Positions 22,929 through 33,390 are shown, numbered from the stretch's first letter. The stretch is 64,000 nt of DNA from Ascarosepion bandense (GCA_037127315.1 JBBBDQ010000443.1:1987001-2051000); one strand, 5' to 3'. The notes: generated by a model not told the origin, from the sequence alone. Numbers and translations: made by a program.

Positions 22929-23490
22929 ATGGTTAAATAAAATAAAGACAAGAGGAAAACTGTATTTTAAATCACCTACGCGTTTCGTCCTGTGATGGAC
23001 TTTTTCAAGGCAAAAAGACGAAATGAGCTTTATTCTAAATTACGTATCTATAAACAAACAGTGTTGGCAACCACAAAGACACTCACAAATCATTTCAAAA
23101 GATTAACAGAATATTTTAGTTTTTAGAATTCCTTCATGTGTAGTGCAAAGTCATGAGATATTAAAATGAAGGGAATTCAACCGTTTTCTTTGAAATTTTG
23201 ATTATGTTAGTCTGTTTTAGTATAATTTCCATCAGTAAAGGTGAGATTGGGAAAAATCCGGGGCGCAGATTGATATTTTGGTATGAAGAAATTCTAAAAA
23301 CTAAAATATTCTGTTAATCTTTTGAAATAATTTGTGAGCGTCTTTGTGGTTGCTAACACTGTCTGTGTAGATACGTAATTTAGAATAAAGCTCATTTCGT
23401 CTTTTTGCCTTGATAAAAGTCCATCACAGGACGAAACACGTAGGCAATTTGAAATACAGTTTTCCTCTTGTCTTTATTTTATTTAACCAT
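22929..23490. repeat. Inverted repeat with 207-bp arms
   Basis: Arms 22929-23135 and 23284-23490 are reverse complements with few mismatches; spacer about 148 bp. Each arm contains a segment GTCCATCACAGGACGAAAC in sense, a stem followed by GAAAC as in the other PLE-like ends. The outer edges are (TA)n on the right and close to (TA)n on the left (22861-22892). Likely two copies of one element end fused tail to tail. Confidence 0.85.
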
Positions 23491-24283
23491 ATATATATAT
23501 ATATATGGGCAGCAATCTTTCATTTAAACATGATTCATTATAAATGACTGACAAGAAAGATTTTATTAATTTTTTATATAATTTTTCCAGTTTTCTTACA
23601 TGATTATTTTTTTTTTTTTTTTTTTGCTGGAGATAAAGAGTGTAAAAATGTTCTAAAATTTTCAGCTTTCCAAGCACTTTCAGTCACCTCACTGACCATT
23701 CCTTTAAAGCTATCATGGGATGTGCACAGCTGGGCATCTATTCATTTCAAGGTTGATAGTAGGAGAAAATTGTTTGCTATATAGTGTCTGTATCATAGCA
23801 AGGTTTCTTTGATATTGTGATTTAATAGCATTTTTGTATTTTCAACTAAAATTTTTCTTCAGGGTTCTTGTAAATCATGAGTTAATAAGTGTTTTTTATT
23901 GTACTATTATTATTAAATAGGTTTATATATATAGTGTGTTGAGGCAGCAAATAATTTTCTAAACATTGTTAAACATAATAGGCATTCATTATCTGTTATA
24001 TTTAACAATATATGTTTAGAAAAAATAAATATATATATATATATGTATGTATGAATGATACGGCCTTTCTAGCATCAGTTTCTAGCAGTTCATTTCTCCT
24101 TTCCCATCATTGACTGATTCATTTCTTGAGTTTATTATATTTTACTGTGAGTAACTTTGATGAACGGGAGCAAAACTGGTTGTTTTTTCTCCCTCCGTTT
24201 AAATTTTATCCCTTATATGCCCTGTAATATTAAAATTATTACTTTTAAAGCAATACTCAAGTTCCATACCACTTAAACTCTAT

Positions 24284-24288
<5 letters not shown>
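23491..24288. other. AT-rich DNA with TA and T runs
   Basis: A T run at 23610-23625, (TA)n at 24028-24042 and 24289-24321. No family member was recognised. Confidence 0.5.
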
Positions 24289-24321
<33 letters not shown>

Positions 24322-24325
<4 letters not shown>

Positions 24326-24655
24326 ATCTGCATGCAGACCTGTTTCACTATATCACAGCTCATCAGTATGTTTAGACATCCAATTGCTTCTAGCCAGGAT
24401 TGAAACCTGACCGAATTAAAATCTGTCAGCTATGGGTGCCTGGTACAGGTAAGCGGACTTTAGTGTGTTATATACAATGTAAACACATGCCAGTGGCCAA
24501 GAGTGTTCAAATTCATTACTGAATGAACAATGTGTAAATGCGTGAATAGTTACTGTTTTAGTGCTCGATTGGGGTGTGAAAGTGTAAAATAGTTATCCGC
24601 AGACAGATCTATTTCACTGTATCATAGCTCATCAGTATGGTTAGACATCCAGTTT
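24322..24655 (-). repeat. S2 SINE (tRNA-headed), plus second 3' piece
   Basis: S2 sense: a 5' part (GAGCACT..., CATCGCTCATTC), then a tRNA-like module with A-box-like GTGGCCTAGGGGTAGAATC and B-box-like GATTTCAATCCTGGG, then GTACTGATGAGCTGTGATA and CAGATCTGTCTGCGGATGAC ending exactly at (TA)n. This minus copy has lost part of the A-box segment. At 24590-24655 a second S2 3' end begins in the same orientation, so two copies are in tandem. Confidence 0.8.
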
Positions 24656-24888
24656 TATATATATATATATATATATATGTTGTATATCTACCTATATACA
24701 GGAATAGTTTGTGCCTATCCTCTTAAATACATGGACACTATTGGGGTAGAAGAGTAGAGTGATTATACTGGCTAGCAGCCCACTAGCAGTGTATCTACTT
24801 TACGCAGCATGTGAGTCTTGTATTTGTTGATATACTGTTATTCATTACCTCCATTTTGGTAATTACTCATGTAGGAACCTAAAAGGTT

Positions 24889-24935
<47 letters not shown>

Positions 24936-24938
<3 letters not shown>

Positions 24939-25065
24939 ATCCACAGACAGATCTGTTTCACTGTATCACAGCTCATCAGTACGGTTAGACTCTAATTGCT
25001 TTTAACCCAGGATTGAAACTTGACCGAACTGTCGTCCGTCGGCAATTCTACCTCTGAGCTATATA
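24936..25065 (-). repeat. S2 SINE, 3' half between two (TA)n tracts
   Basis: Runs from GTCATCCACAGACAGATCTG to the A-box half of the tRNA-like module (CGGCAATTCTACCTCTGAGC). The truncated edge is also (TA)n, so the microsatellite borders both sides. Confidence 0.8.
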
Positions 25066-25689
25066 TATATATATATAAAATCTCACTTGAGTTATAAATG
25101 AGTTTATTGGCAATCTATAGTTGTTATATCTCTCAATTTCATTATCCAAGCGGTTTTTGTTAAGATTTTTTTTATATCTTTTGGGAAATTTCTCCGTACA
25201 AACAAACTAATTATTTTCAACAAATAAATGTCACAATGCTCTTCAGCTCTTGATATTGAATGAAATTTAATATTTCTACTTTTAATAAAACTAGTTGTTT
25301 ATGATCTGAAGAAATCTTGTTTTCATGTCAAAAGGAGTAAAATATCATTATTGACTGGTATTAAGAGAAGAGCGTGATTTAAGAAAAGAAAAAGAAAAGA
25401 AAAGCACACAGTTTGACAATGTTAAACAATATTTTAACAGAATGTCTATTTTCAAATCATAATTAGAAAAAAATTTTCAAGCATAAAAATGTATAAATCT
25501 ACAAAAAAATTATAAGACTTTGTACAAAAATTGTTTGTCTTGTAATGAAAAAGAACGTTCTGTACTGGTAATGAATGTTTCAAAACAAATTAAATATCAC
25601 AAGTGCAAAGGCATGCAACTGAAACATGCTTAATATGATGGTGATCTTGTTCATCTTGGAATTTTCTATTAGTTGATTAATTCCAAAGA
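25066..25689. other. AT-rich DNA, nothing recognised
   Basis: Contains a short AAAAGAAAAG-type purine stretch near 25383-25405. No family match was seen. Confidence 0.5.
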
Positions 25690-26215
25690 GGAATTGGCAG
25701 GCTGGCTGCAGTCTCTTTCTCACCGGCGTGATGTGGCTTCCCTGTGCCTCTTCTATAAATACTTTCACTGCTTCTGCTTCGATGAACTTAGATCACTGGT
25801 GCCCACTAGGCATGAATTTGCATGAGATACTAGATTAACAACTAGGTCCCACCCTTTTACAGTGAAACCAATAAAATGTAACTGCAGTTTCTACTCTAAC
25901 AGTTTCTTTTCTCGCACTTCCCGACTCTGGAATTCCCTTCCACATGATTGCTTCCTCGATGGCTACAATCTCCAGGAGTTTAAATGTAAGGTCAATAGAC
26001 ACCTCCTAACACACTAACTCGCATCCATTCTTTCAAACACTCTTCCCATCTGCCCAAGCCTCAGCCTCCGTATCCTTACCCATCTATCACCCTCCTTCTG
26101 ACATTTCCTATATCTAACCACTCTTTCTCTTTACCTTCCCCTATATAACCCCTTGCGCAATAGTGGCAGTGGAATGCCTTGCTTGGGGTGAAATGATCAA
26201 AAGAAAAAAAATTGA
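25690..26215 (+). pseudogene. LINE-J C-terminus and 3' end
   Basis: In shifting frames it carries LQSLSHRRDVASLCLFYKYF (25707-25765), FYSNSFFSRTSRLWNSLPHD (25888-25946) and YNLQEFKCKVNRHLL (25965-26010), then a stop. The S-R-x-W-N-x-L-P block and the final F-K-x-x-V-x-x-x-L are the usual C-terminus of jockey/CR1-like reverse transcriptases. The 3' untranslated part ends with AGTGGCAGTGGAATGCCTTG, CTTGGGGTGAAATGAT and an A-rich run. Frame shifts make it dead. Confidence 0.85.
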
Positions 26216-26296
26216 TCGAACAACTTAGTATAAATCTTATAGCATTTTCCTTTTAGTCTGTTCATTTGCTTAGGGCAAGAAGTTAGTAATTTTCAT

Positions 26297-26640
26297 TCAT
26301 TTTGAATGGGCTGAACATGTGAACAATAAGGTTTTGAAGAGAATGGGAACAAAAAGGGAACTTAGACTTAACATCAGGAAGAGACAATTGAAATTTCTGG
26401 GGCACATAATAAGGAAAGAGAGCTTGGAGAATCTGATACTCACAAGGTGGATAGCAGGAAAGTCGGACAGGGGAAAACTGTGCATGACATACTTGATGGA
26501 CTTAAGCAAATGGATGGCAGAGCAGGGTTTGGGAGAAATAACTAGACAGAACTTATTAAGAACTGCAAGGGGCAGGAAGATGTAGAGAGCCATGATCCCC
26601 TACAGATTGAAGGGACACAGCATATAAAAGAAGATAGAAG
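26297..26640 (+). pseudogene. LINE-R C-terminus, single 3' end
   Basis: Frame 26319-26585 has VLKRMGTKREL, IRKRQLKFLGHIIRKESLEN, LILTR and DLSKWMAEQGLGEIT. It covers the basic region after the reverse transcriptase. The tail GGACACAGCATATAAAAGAA matches one unit of the 13500-14625 array, but here it is present once. Confidence 0.85.
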
Positions 26641-26884
26641 TCTGTTGAGTAATTGGCCATGGTTAAGTGTAATTAGCAAAAAATTCTCAACAAACGGAAT
26701 TGATAAAGTTTTCAAAAAACAATAACAAAAGAGAGAAAAAGAACAGTAAAATAATACTAGGCAAACAATATATATATATATGCAGGTTTCATTGAATAAT
26801 ATCGAAAAGTTTTGTCTATTAATTTTATGTAGGATCCGTTCATACCGTCTGATATACTTGATGGTGATGTCATTTAAAGACAAC

Positions 26885-27559
26885 AAAAAATCAAAGTAAT
26901 TGTTGATTTTTTATTGGGTCTAAGCTTTTGGCTCCATAAGCCATTATCAAAGAGTAAATATTAATACACAGTAAACATAGAACATTTAAGTTATTAACAA
27001 TAAAGAGAATTATATTGAAAATTTAAGTCCATCCCTACTGTGGCGGATGGCCGAAGACAGTGACAAAATAGTAGCGTTGTGGTCCCTGGTCTGATTACAG
27101 ACATTTGAGTACGTTGTTGGAAATATCAAAATTGATTGTATTCAAACCAGGTTTAAATTGTTTAATGTAGATTGCTTCGAGGATTTTTAGTTTCTGTTTG
27201 TTATTTTCTTGTTTAAGTATGTACGTGTTATCAACAAGCATTTTTCTCAGAAGTGTGCGTTGATAACCGTGTTGTTCTAAATGACGGAATATATTTGAAT
27301 TTTCATTTAAGTGCAACGTCAGACACCGTGAGAGTGAATTTGTGGTGTGGCCAATGTAGATATTATTGAGGTTGTTAGAGATACATTCTCTAAATGGACA
27401 TATGAATTTATATACTACATTGGTTTTTTGCAAATCACTAACGGTGGGGGGAAGAGTCGTTGCGGACGAATGAATTAGATGTAGTGGATTTAGTGTAATA
27501 TATAATGAACTTAATTCTTTTGTTAGAGTCTGTCGGAGAAATACTGATGGAAAAAACAA
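26885..27559 (-). pseudogene. Penelope-like element, GIY-YIG endonuclease and 3' UTR
   Basis: The minus frame 27559-27095 gives 154 codons. Seen in order: an upstream block with FPSVFLRQTL, the linker with NVVYKFICPFREC (first GIY-like strand and a Cys pair), NNIYIGHTTNSLSRCLTLH (YIG strand and helix), FRHLEQHG, and the catalytic-Glu helix ILEAIYIKQFKPGLN with its conserved Asn. This is the C-terminal GIY-YIG endonuclease of Penelope-like retroelements, which nicks the target DNA. The reverse transcriptase part is missing and the start codon is only the first in-frame Met, so the ORF is 5'-truncated; it is otherwise unbroken to its stop. About 150 bp downstream (26924-26950) the UTR reads TTGATAA, stem GGCT...AGCC, AAAAGC, a degenerate form of the CTGANGA...GAAAC signature. 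Confidence 0.85.
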
Positions 27560-27675
27560 CTCATGATACTAACTCATGATACTAACCCAACCAATCCTAA
27601 ACATATCACTCTCTTGTACCGTAGCCAGATGCACTCCAACTAGATGAAAACATCCTAAAAAAACTCATAAATACT

Positions 27676-27839
27676 AATAGTTTAGTCTATCTACTCCAAT
27701 TGAAAAAAAAATAAAATAAAAAAAAAGAGTTAAAAGTTTGGAAAAGAGAAAAACCAGAAACCACATCCTAAACAGGAAACAAGGGATGAGCCTCTTCACC
27801 TGTTCAATAGACGTGGGTGGAGTGTGAACTGGGCGAGAT

Positions 27840-27840
<1 letters not shown>
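27676..27840 (-). repeat. S4 SINE-like repeat, single body without tail
   Basis: One S4 body, cut by (TA)n at 27842-27879 on one side and by the TAGTTTAGTCTATCTACTCC start of a neighbouring unit on the other. The LINE-J-type tail is missing. Confidence 0.8.
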
Positions 27841-27879
<39 letters not shown>

Positions 27880-27881
<2 letters not shown>

Positions 27882-28066
27882 CGGAAATTAATGAAGATTA
27901 ACAAAACTTGGTTATAAATAACCGACAATTTGATATGATTTGTTTGAACATTATTTTTTATCAATACTTATATTTAAGTAGATCTTCTAATTTTAATTAA
28001 AAAGTATTATATATTTATATCTATTGGCCTGATTATTTACAATAAATTTTTATTACGAAAATGTGT

Positions 28067-28100
<34 letters not shown>

Positions 28101-28329
28101 AGTGCAAATTAGGCAAAGCAAAAGTGATAAACCAAACAGTTCGCAAAATAAAAATCGTGTTAAGAGTGTAACACTGACTTCAAGACAAGAAAGAAAAAAT
28201 ATGGTGGATGAAACCAAAAAGTGGTCCTTTTTACTGGTTAAGAAGAAATCCCAGCATTCATTTGTATGATTTGTCCATAACTAACAGTCTATAAATTTGG
28301 GCTTGGGGATGTTTTTACTGCTCACCTTA
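27880..28329. other. AT-rich DNA
   Basis: 27880-28070 shares ATTTGTTTGAACATTATTTT and TACGAAAATGTGT with 30970-31330. (TA)n occurs at 28070-28097. The plus frame 28063-28269 starts in this (TA)n and has no motif. Confidence 0.45.
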
Positions 28330-28916
28330 CTATGATTGGGATGATGATCTTAATTCCAATTCACTTAATGTTCTCTTTTAATTTTAATTTTCTTGTTAAT
28401 GTTCCAAGTTCACACATTGCTACATAAACAACATTTATGTTCCATAGTTTCTTTTGCTTTCTAGGCACATCCATAGTATTTTTCTATTTTTTCAGTTTCT
28501 TTGGAGTTCAATCTTGTATTATATAGAACAGCAAAGTCAATAATTTAAAATTTACTATTTTCCTTATCTATAACAATAAGGTTAGGTTTCTGTAATTCAA
28601 TGATCTGTCCGGACTGAGTAATCCTACATCTTGTGATCATCATTTTCTCCCCTGCCTCTGGCTGGTGTTCATATCACTTCTCTTTTACACTGAAGCCAAA
28701 CTTACAGACTACTTCTCAATAGATTCTCCTACAAATCCAAACATGTCGTTGCTTATACTCGTTCTGTATCAACTTAGGACATTCAGCAAGTATATGGTTA
28801 CCTGTCACACCAGTTTGTCCACACATCCTGCATTTACTTTCTTTTTGTCATCTGTCTATCCTGGCCTCAATTACGTCCATTATGATGGCCTGCTCCTGTG
28901 CTACAAATATGAGTGA
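28330..28916 (-). pseudogene. R2-like LINE end: CCHC finger and restriction-like endonuclease
   Basis: On the minus strand, broken frames give AQEQAIIMDVIEARI, then CRMCGQTGVTGNHILAEC (near 28846-28793), a C-x2-C-x8-H-x4-C finger, then PKLIQNEYKQRH, KEKxYEHQPEAGEK, and KPNLIVIDK ... IIDFAVLYNTR (near 28595-28500). A CCHC finger followed by a P-D/N-x-x-x-x-D...-D-x-A-type block is the layout of the restriction-like endonuclease at the C-terminus of R2/NeSL-type LINEs. The aspartate of the usual RPD motif is Asn here. At least four stops mean it is a relic. Clade is inferred from motif order only. Confidence 0.6.
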
Positions 28917-29041
28917 CCCTGTTTCTGTGAAAAACGTCACTTACCCAAAGTCATCTTTCAGGTCCAGCAATAGCAACAGAATATCTGCCTAGCAAAATAT
29001 TTTCACCATTGTTTCTAGTATCATTCACACTGTTATGTAAA

Positions 29042-29520
29042 TCTAAACTTATTTATAAATGGAACTTTGTGTGTGTGTCTGTTACCTACAGACTCTGAAA
29101 TGGCTGAACCGATTTTCTTGAAAATTTACACAGTTCTACTATAAGCATCTGCAAGTGTTCTTAGCTAGGTTTTGTGTCGAGGTACCCCCGATAAATATCA
29201 AAAATCGATAATTGAAAAAATCAGGTCATACAAGGAGTGATCCGATTTTAATCAAATTTGATACACTCATAAGAAATGATATTCAGAAGTTTCAAGGTTG
29301 CAGTTCTTACAATAGTGCAGAAAATTTTATATCGATACCAGGAAATCAAAATTAGACTTACATCCATTTATTTTTCTTTCAGTCTATGGTTTCGCTTTAA
29401 CTGGAAACAACTATTGCTTTTCAGTCTTTCATGCCAAAGTTCGAAGTGTCTGAACTCTAGGACCATGGATTAGTTTTAAAGCTTTCATTACACCCGAGCA
29501 ATGCCGAGCTATACTACTAG
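29042..29520 (+). mobile_element. HEL Helitron-like element, copy 2
   Basis: TCTAAACTTATTTATAAATG start after A, CTATACTACTAG end before T. It lacks the (TA)n and adjacent internal segment of copy 1, so it is shorter (about 480 bp). Confidence 0.8.
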
Positions 29521-29547
29521 TATTATATATATATATATATATATATA

Positions 29548-29681
29548 TTTTAGGTGCGATTGGTAAATTGTCGCAATTATTTTATTATTTTAAATATTCT
29601 TTAAGCTGAGTCTGAGGTCCAGGACCATGGATTAGTTTTAAAGCTTTCATTACACCCGAGCAATGCCGGGCTATACTGCTA
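29548..29681 (+). mobile_element. Second Helitron 3' end next to HEL copy 2
   Basis: After a (TA)n spacer, TTAGGTGCGATTGG begins a 134-bp segment ending GAGCAATGCCGGGCTATACT. The same order, HEL then (TA)n then this segment, occurs at 42065-42941. Confidence 0.75.
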
Positions 29682-30489
29682 ATTTTCCATATTCTGATTA
29701 GACATATCATTCATACCATTAAGGTTAGTAAATTTAAAGTTGCACTACCATTAGTGCTTTTATTGAGACACCATCTTTAGCAGGGCTGATATTATTATTA
29801 TTATTAATGATGATAATGATATTATTATTAACTCACCCAACATTCAGTGGACAAATAATAATGTCAATAGAAATGAACTAATCAAAATATTCTCTCAGGT
29901 AAAAACCTATTTCCAAAAGGCATTCTGAATAGAGCAGTGTCTTTTATTTTTATCAATAACAAAATATATATATATATGTATATATGTGTGTGTGTATATA
30001 AAACCCTTTGTTCCCTTTTAACAATATCTTTATACTTCTGCCACCCATCATCATTTTTCTTTTTTACTATTTCCATGGTAGAATGGTGGGTTTAAATATT
30101 TAAATACAACCACTTTTATGTTTCTGAATGACAATGAAAATCAAGTAAAAAAAAAAAAAAAGTAAAAGCAAGCAGACCTTTTATTCGACTTTGCACAAAT
30201 GGTTTCATGCATTGGTTAAAAAAAAAAGACTAATGGCCTTTGTCTCTCTGAGAACATTACAGTTATATTCAGTAGAGCTTTTCAGGTTTATTTTTGCCAA
30301 TTTTTATTTTATTTTTTAATGATCTTATCAACCATAGCCAAAGTATTATTGTCCTTTTCATATGACCTCAATGCAAACTGATTTTTGTTTTTATTTTCTA
30401 ATCTTAATGGTTTTTGTGTATCAGATCAGTAAGGTTGTACTAGTTTGTTGCAGAAAAGGATGACTCCTTTTATGCAGCTAATGTGTATT
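29682..30489. other. AT-rich DNA with short microsatellites
   Basis: (ATT)n at 29790-29803, TA/TG at 29962-30000, an A run at 30146-30162. The stretch has no recognised element. Confidence 0.5.
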
Positions 30490-30786
30490 GGATGTGCGTT
30501 GTGATGCAGTGGATATTGACTCAGAGTGACAAATCGGGGAGTTCGAGTTGAATTCTTTGCATTCACTTACGCACTAATACCCTTGGGAATGGTATAGAAT
30601 TTGTCTTTTCCCTCCAGTTATGGGTTAAATAGCAGGACAGATTGGGTTCTATAGCCTTGGCTGGCAACCAGTCTATTGCAGAAAGTAATGGCAACCTACT
30701 GCAGGATAATCTTCTGCCCAGTCAGTCATGTCTCTTTCGAAACATGATCGCCCAAGCGTGTATCACGTATGGCACTTAACTGACTG
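30490..30786 (+). repeat. S1 SINE, full length
   Basis: Head at 30490-30550 (GTGATGCAGTGGATATTG, GTTCGAGTTGAATTC), tail at 30786. A GGATGTGC word precedes the head, as in the 5S-tRNA chimera at 52215, but no clear 5S sequence is seen upstream. Confidence 0.85.
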
Positions 30787-30965
30787 AAAAGGGTGGGACC
30801 ATTTTGCTAGTCTAGTGGCTCTAATAAATTCTTGCAGAGGGGACACGAAGGAGCTAATCTTTTCAGAGCAGAATTCGTGAAAATATTTGTAGGAAAGACA
30901 GAAGGAAACCACATCTTGTTGGGGAGAAAGACTGGATATGACAGCAGTATTCAATGCATGGGCAG
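30787..30965 (-). pseudogene. LINE-J internal fragment
   Basis: The minus frame 30954-30763 contains VVSFCLSYKYFHEFCSEKIS and FIRATRLAKWSHPF, matching the segment before the SRxWNxLP block in LINE-J. It abuts the S1 tail exactly, so S1 probably inserted at or beside it. Confidence 0.75.
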
Positions 30966-30984
30966 ATTATTTATGATAAATTTT

Positions 30985-31160
30985 GTTACGAAAATGTGTG
31001 TCATTCAGCAGGATTCAAACCTGCGACCCTTATCAACATAGAGAAGCCACCAATTGATTGGGTGCATCTTAGAACATTCAACCACTAATGATACCATAGT
31101 CTAAACAAAGTCAAATGAAGCTTATGTAACACAATATTCGATTCTGCGCAAATAACCATC
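30985..31160 (-). repeat. Possible tRNA-like element
   Basis: On the minus strand GCAGGTTTGAATCCTGC (around 31010-31026) is a perfect T-arm stem-loop with a B-box. No matching A-box or acceptor stem is clear, so this is at best a decayed tRNA-derived repeat. Confidence 0.3.
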
Positions 31161-31203
31161 TCTGCTCTGAAATGTATTGTAATGTCAACAAATGTAAACA
31201 GAC

Positions 31204-31482
31204 AATGTTACGCAAAATCCTAAAGATTAACAAAATGGTTTAACAACCAAAATATTGAAATTATTTGTTTGAACATTATTTTTAATTGATACTTGTATTT
31301 GAATAATATTCTGTTTTTAATCAAACAGCATATCAGGTTGGTAGAAATAAATATACTGTTTAATTAAAAACAGAATATCTACTCAAATACGAGTATTGAT
31401 TAAAAATAATGTTCAAACAAATAATTTCAATATGTTGGTTGTTAAACCATTTCTTTAATCTTTTGGATTTTCCATAACATTG
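31204..31482. repeat. Inverted repeat with about 125-bp arms
   Basis: Arms 31204-31328 and 31357-31482 with a 28-bp loop; both contain TTATTTGTTTGAACATTATT or its complement. (TA)n follows at 31484-31495. A diverged single arm is at 27895-27990. No coding. Confidence 0.8.
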
Positions 31483-32094
31483 TGTATATATATATAATCG
31501 TATTGGTTCTCCCTGTGTTACTAAATGTTTAAGATACAACTATGGCACCAGACTTAGTTCTTACTTGTTTTTATCTCTTAATTTTGTCTCTTGATAAATA
31601 TTCTTGCTATTCATTAATTTTTATGGCACATTACACAGACCATTAGTATTGAAGTATGCTTAGAATTCTTTCTTTTGTTAACAAAATAAATTACATTCAT
31701 ATTAATAATAATATTTTTAACTTCCAAATACTGCGCTTCCGATCAACATGATATATGTGCAACATATTTGTCTCAAATAAAAGCATTTTTAATTTTGAAT
31801 GATTGTATTTTCTTTTCTTTTTTTTTTTTTTTTAGTTTATGTAATGCTTGTTGGTAGCATACCAATTATGAATTCCAAAAGTGGTTGTTGGTTGCTTGTT
31901 TTTGTTTTTATGGCATATCAACACCTTGGTGGGTCATTTATTGCCCACTATATTTTATTTATTTATTGCTGGTAATACCTTTTTCCTTCAAAAATTTATT
32001 GTTGTTTTTTTTTTATATAAGTTTTGTGTCTAGTAATATTTTTTCTTTTCTAGTACCAAGATTCATTGGGATTTGTTTTTATTTTTTAAGGACA
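31483..32094. other. AT-rich DNA, nothing recognised
   Basis: T runs at 31818-31833. The plus frame at 31885-32130 is hydrophobic because it is T-rich and continues into the S1 element. Confidence 0.5.
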
Positions 32095-32277
32095 GGGTCC
32101 CCAAGTCCTACCCTGTTATTTAACCCATAACTGGAGGGAAGGGACGGATTAATACCTTTTCCCAAGGGTACCAGTGCTTAAGTGAATGCAGGGTATTCAA
32201 CAGGAATTCAAATTTGGCTCACCGATTTCTCTTTCCAAGCAGATATCCACTGCACCACAACGCATCCATTACTAAAC
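32095..32277 (-). repeat. S1-type module of a 5S-tRNA chimeric SINE
   Basis: Minus-strand S1: tRNA-like head at 32210-32270 (sense GTGGTGCAGTGGATATCTGC, then AATTTGAATTCCTG), followed by the CATTCACTTAAGCACTGGTA block and the middle block up to about 32100, where it is truncated. Directly upstream in sense direction is the 5S-like sequence, separated only by GTTTAGTAATGGATGC. Confidence 0.85.
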
Positions 32278-32395
32278 GCTTACAGCACATGGTATACCCA
32301 AGTGGTCACCCATCTAAGTACTGATCAAGTTCAACGTTGCTTATCTTCGGTGATTGAGCGAGAACCGGTGTATTCAACGTGAGATGGCCGTAAGC
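32278..32395 (-). pseudogene. 5S rRNA-like sequence (SINE head), copy 1
   Basis: The minus strand gives a 118-nt sequence that starts GCTTACGGCCATCTCACG and ends GTGCTGTAAGC, so the two ends can pair as helix I of 5S rRNA. It contains ACACCGGTTCTCG, AAGATAAGCAACG (box A region), TACTTAGATGGGTGACC (box C region) and TTGGGTATACC. Many differences from animal 5S rRNA are C-to-T or G-to-A changes, for example in the segment normally CGTCCGATC, which points to an old, CpG-decayed copy, not a working 5S gene. It supplies an internal RNA polymerase III promoter to the adjoining tRNA-like module. A second copy with the same neighbour is at 52215-52330. Confidence 0.9.
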
Positions 32396-32569
32396 CTCCA
32401 AAAGTGGAATAAACAAACTAAGTTCAAATCCAGGCCTTTCCTGTTGCATTCGATTTCACATTAATGCTCTTTGGAAAGTCATTACAATATTTTGCTGCTT
32501 ATCAGACATATTTTATTTCCAATAAAATATCTCCAAAACGATACCTTTCCCAAGGAATTTCCAACTGGA

Positions 32570-32792
32570 GAGCTCATTTCAAATTCCAGCTGAATTCGTT
32601 GAATTCACTTACGGGCAAATACTCTTGGAAAAGATATTAATCAGTTTGAGTTCTATAGACTTGGTTTCCAACCAGTTTACTGCAGAAAGTAATGGTAACC
32701 TATTACAAAAAAATTTACCCAGTTAGCCATGTCTTTTTCAAGACATGATCACCCAAGTGTGTATCACATATGGCAATTAACTGACTGACTGA
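32570..32792 (+). repeat. S1 SINE, partial head
   Basis: Starts in the B-box half (GAGCTCATTTCAAATTCCAG) and runs to the CTGACTGACTGAT tail, about 175 bp after the 5S-like copy and in the opposite direction. Confidence 0.8.
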
Positions 32793-33079
32793 TCTCCAAA
32801 AACTATCCTGCATCTTATAAATCAAAGGATGGTCATGGGAATTATCAATTAACTAATTTTGCAAGAAGATTACTTTTAGTAGTTTTCACACAGTAAACGT
32901 AGTACTTATAAAAAACTTGTCAAGTTTCCTGGTTATAAGAATTTCAAGTTATAAAATTGGTAAAAGGATTCAGCAATATGGCAAAAACCCACCATGTTTT
33001 CTTCTATGCATGAATAAAATCTAACCTTATTTCTCTATCAAAATTTCTATGTAGCTAATTTAAAATTAGTGCACCATCC

Positions 33080-33390
33080 TCAATTGTGATGAATTTGTCA
33101 TGATTAGTGAGGATTTCAGGCTTCTATACAATGAGGTTTAAGTTGTAATATGCACTTTGACTTTTCTTCTAATTATTACATTCTAAATAGAATAAATTTG
33201 GTACTTCTTCTCAGTCTATGATGAATTTGTAACGGTTAATGAGGATTTCAAGCTGCCATAAAATTAGGTTTCAAGGGTAATAGGTACTGTAACTAATCTT
33301 TTAATTATTACATTCTAAATAGTTACTATAAATTTGGTACTTCTGGGTCTGTGATGAATTTGTCATGATTATTCAGGTTTTTATGTTATT
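33080..33390 (+). repeat. Diverged tandem repeat, unit about 130-140 bp
   Basis: GATGAATTTGTCATGATTA or a close variant recurs at about 33090, 33221 and 33353, with the shared block ATTACATTCTAAATAG between them. About 2.3 units. Unrecognised. Confidence 0.7.

Noticed and set aside
30985..31160. tRNA gene
   Set aside because: Only the T arm is convincing.
32278..32395. Functional 5S rRNA gene
   Set aside because: Many substitutions at otherwise invariant positions, single copy and joined to a SINE; it lacks the tandem context of 5S genes.
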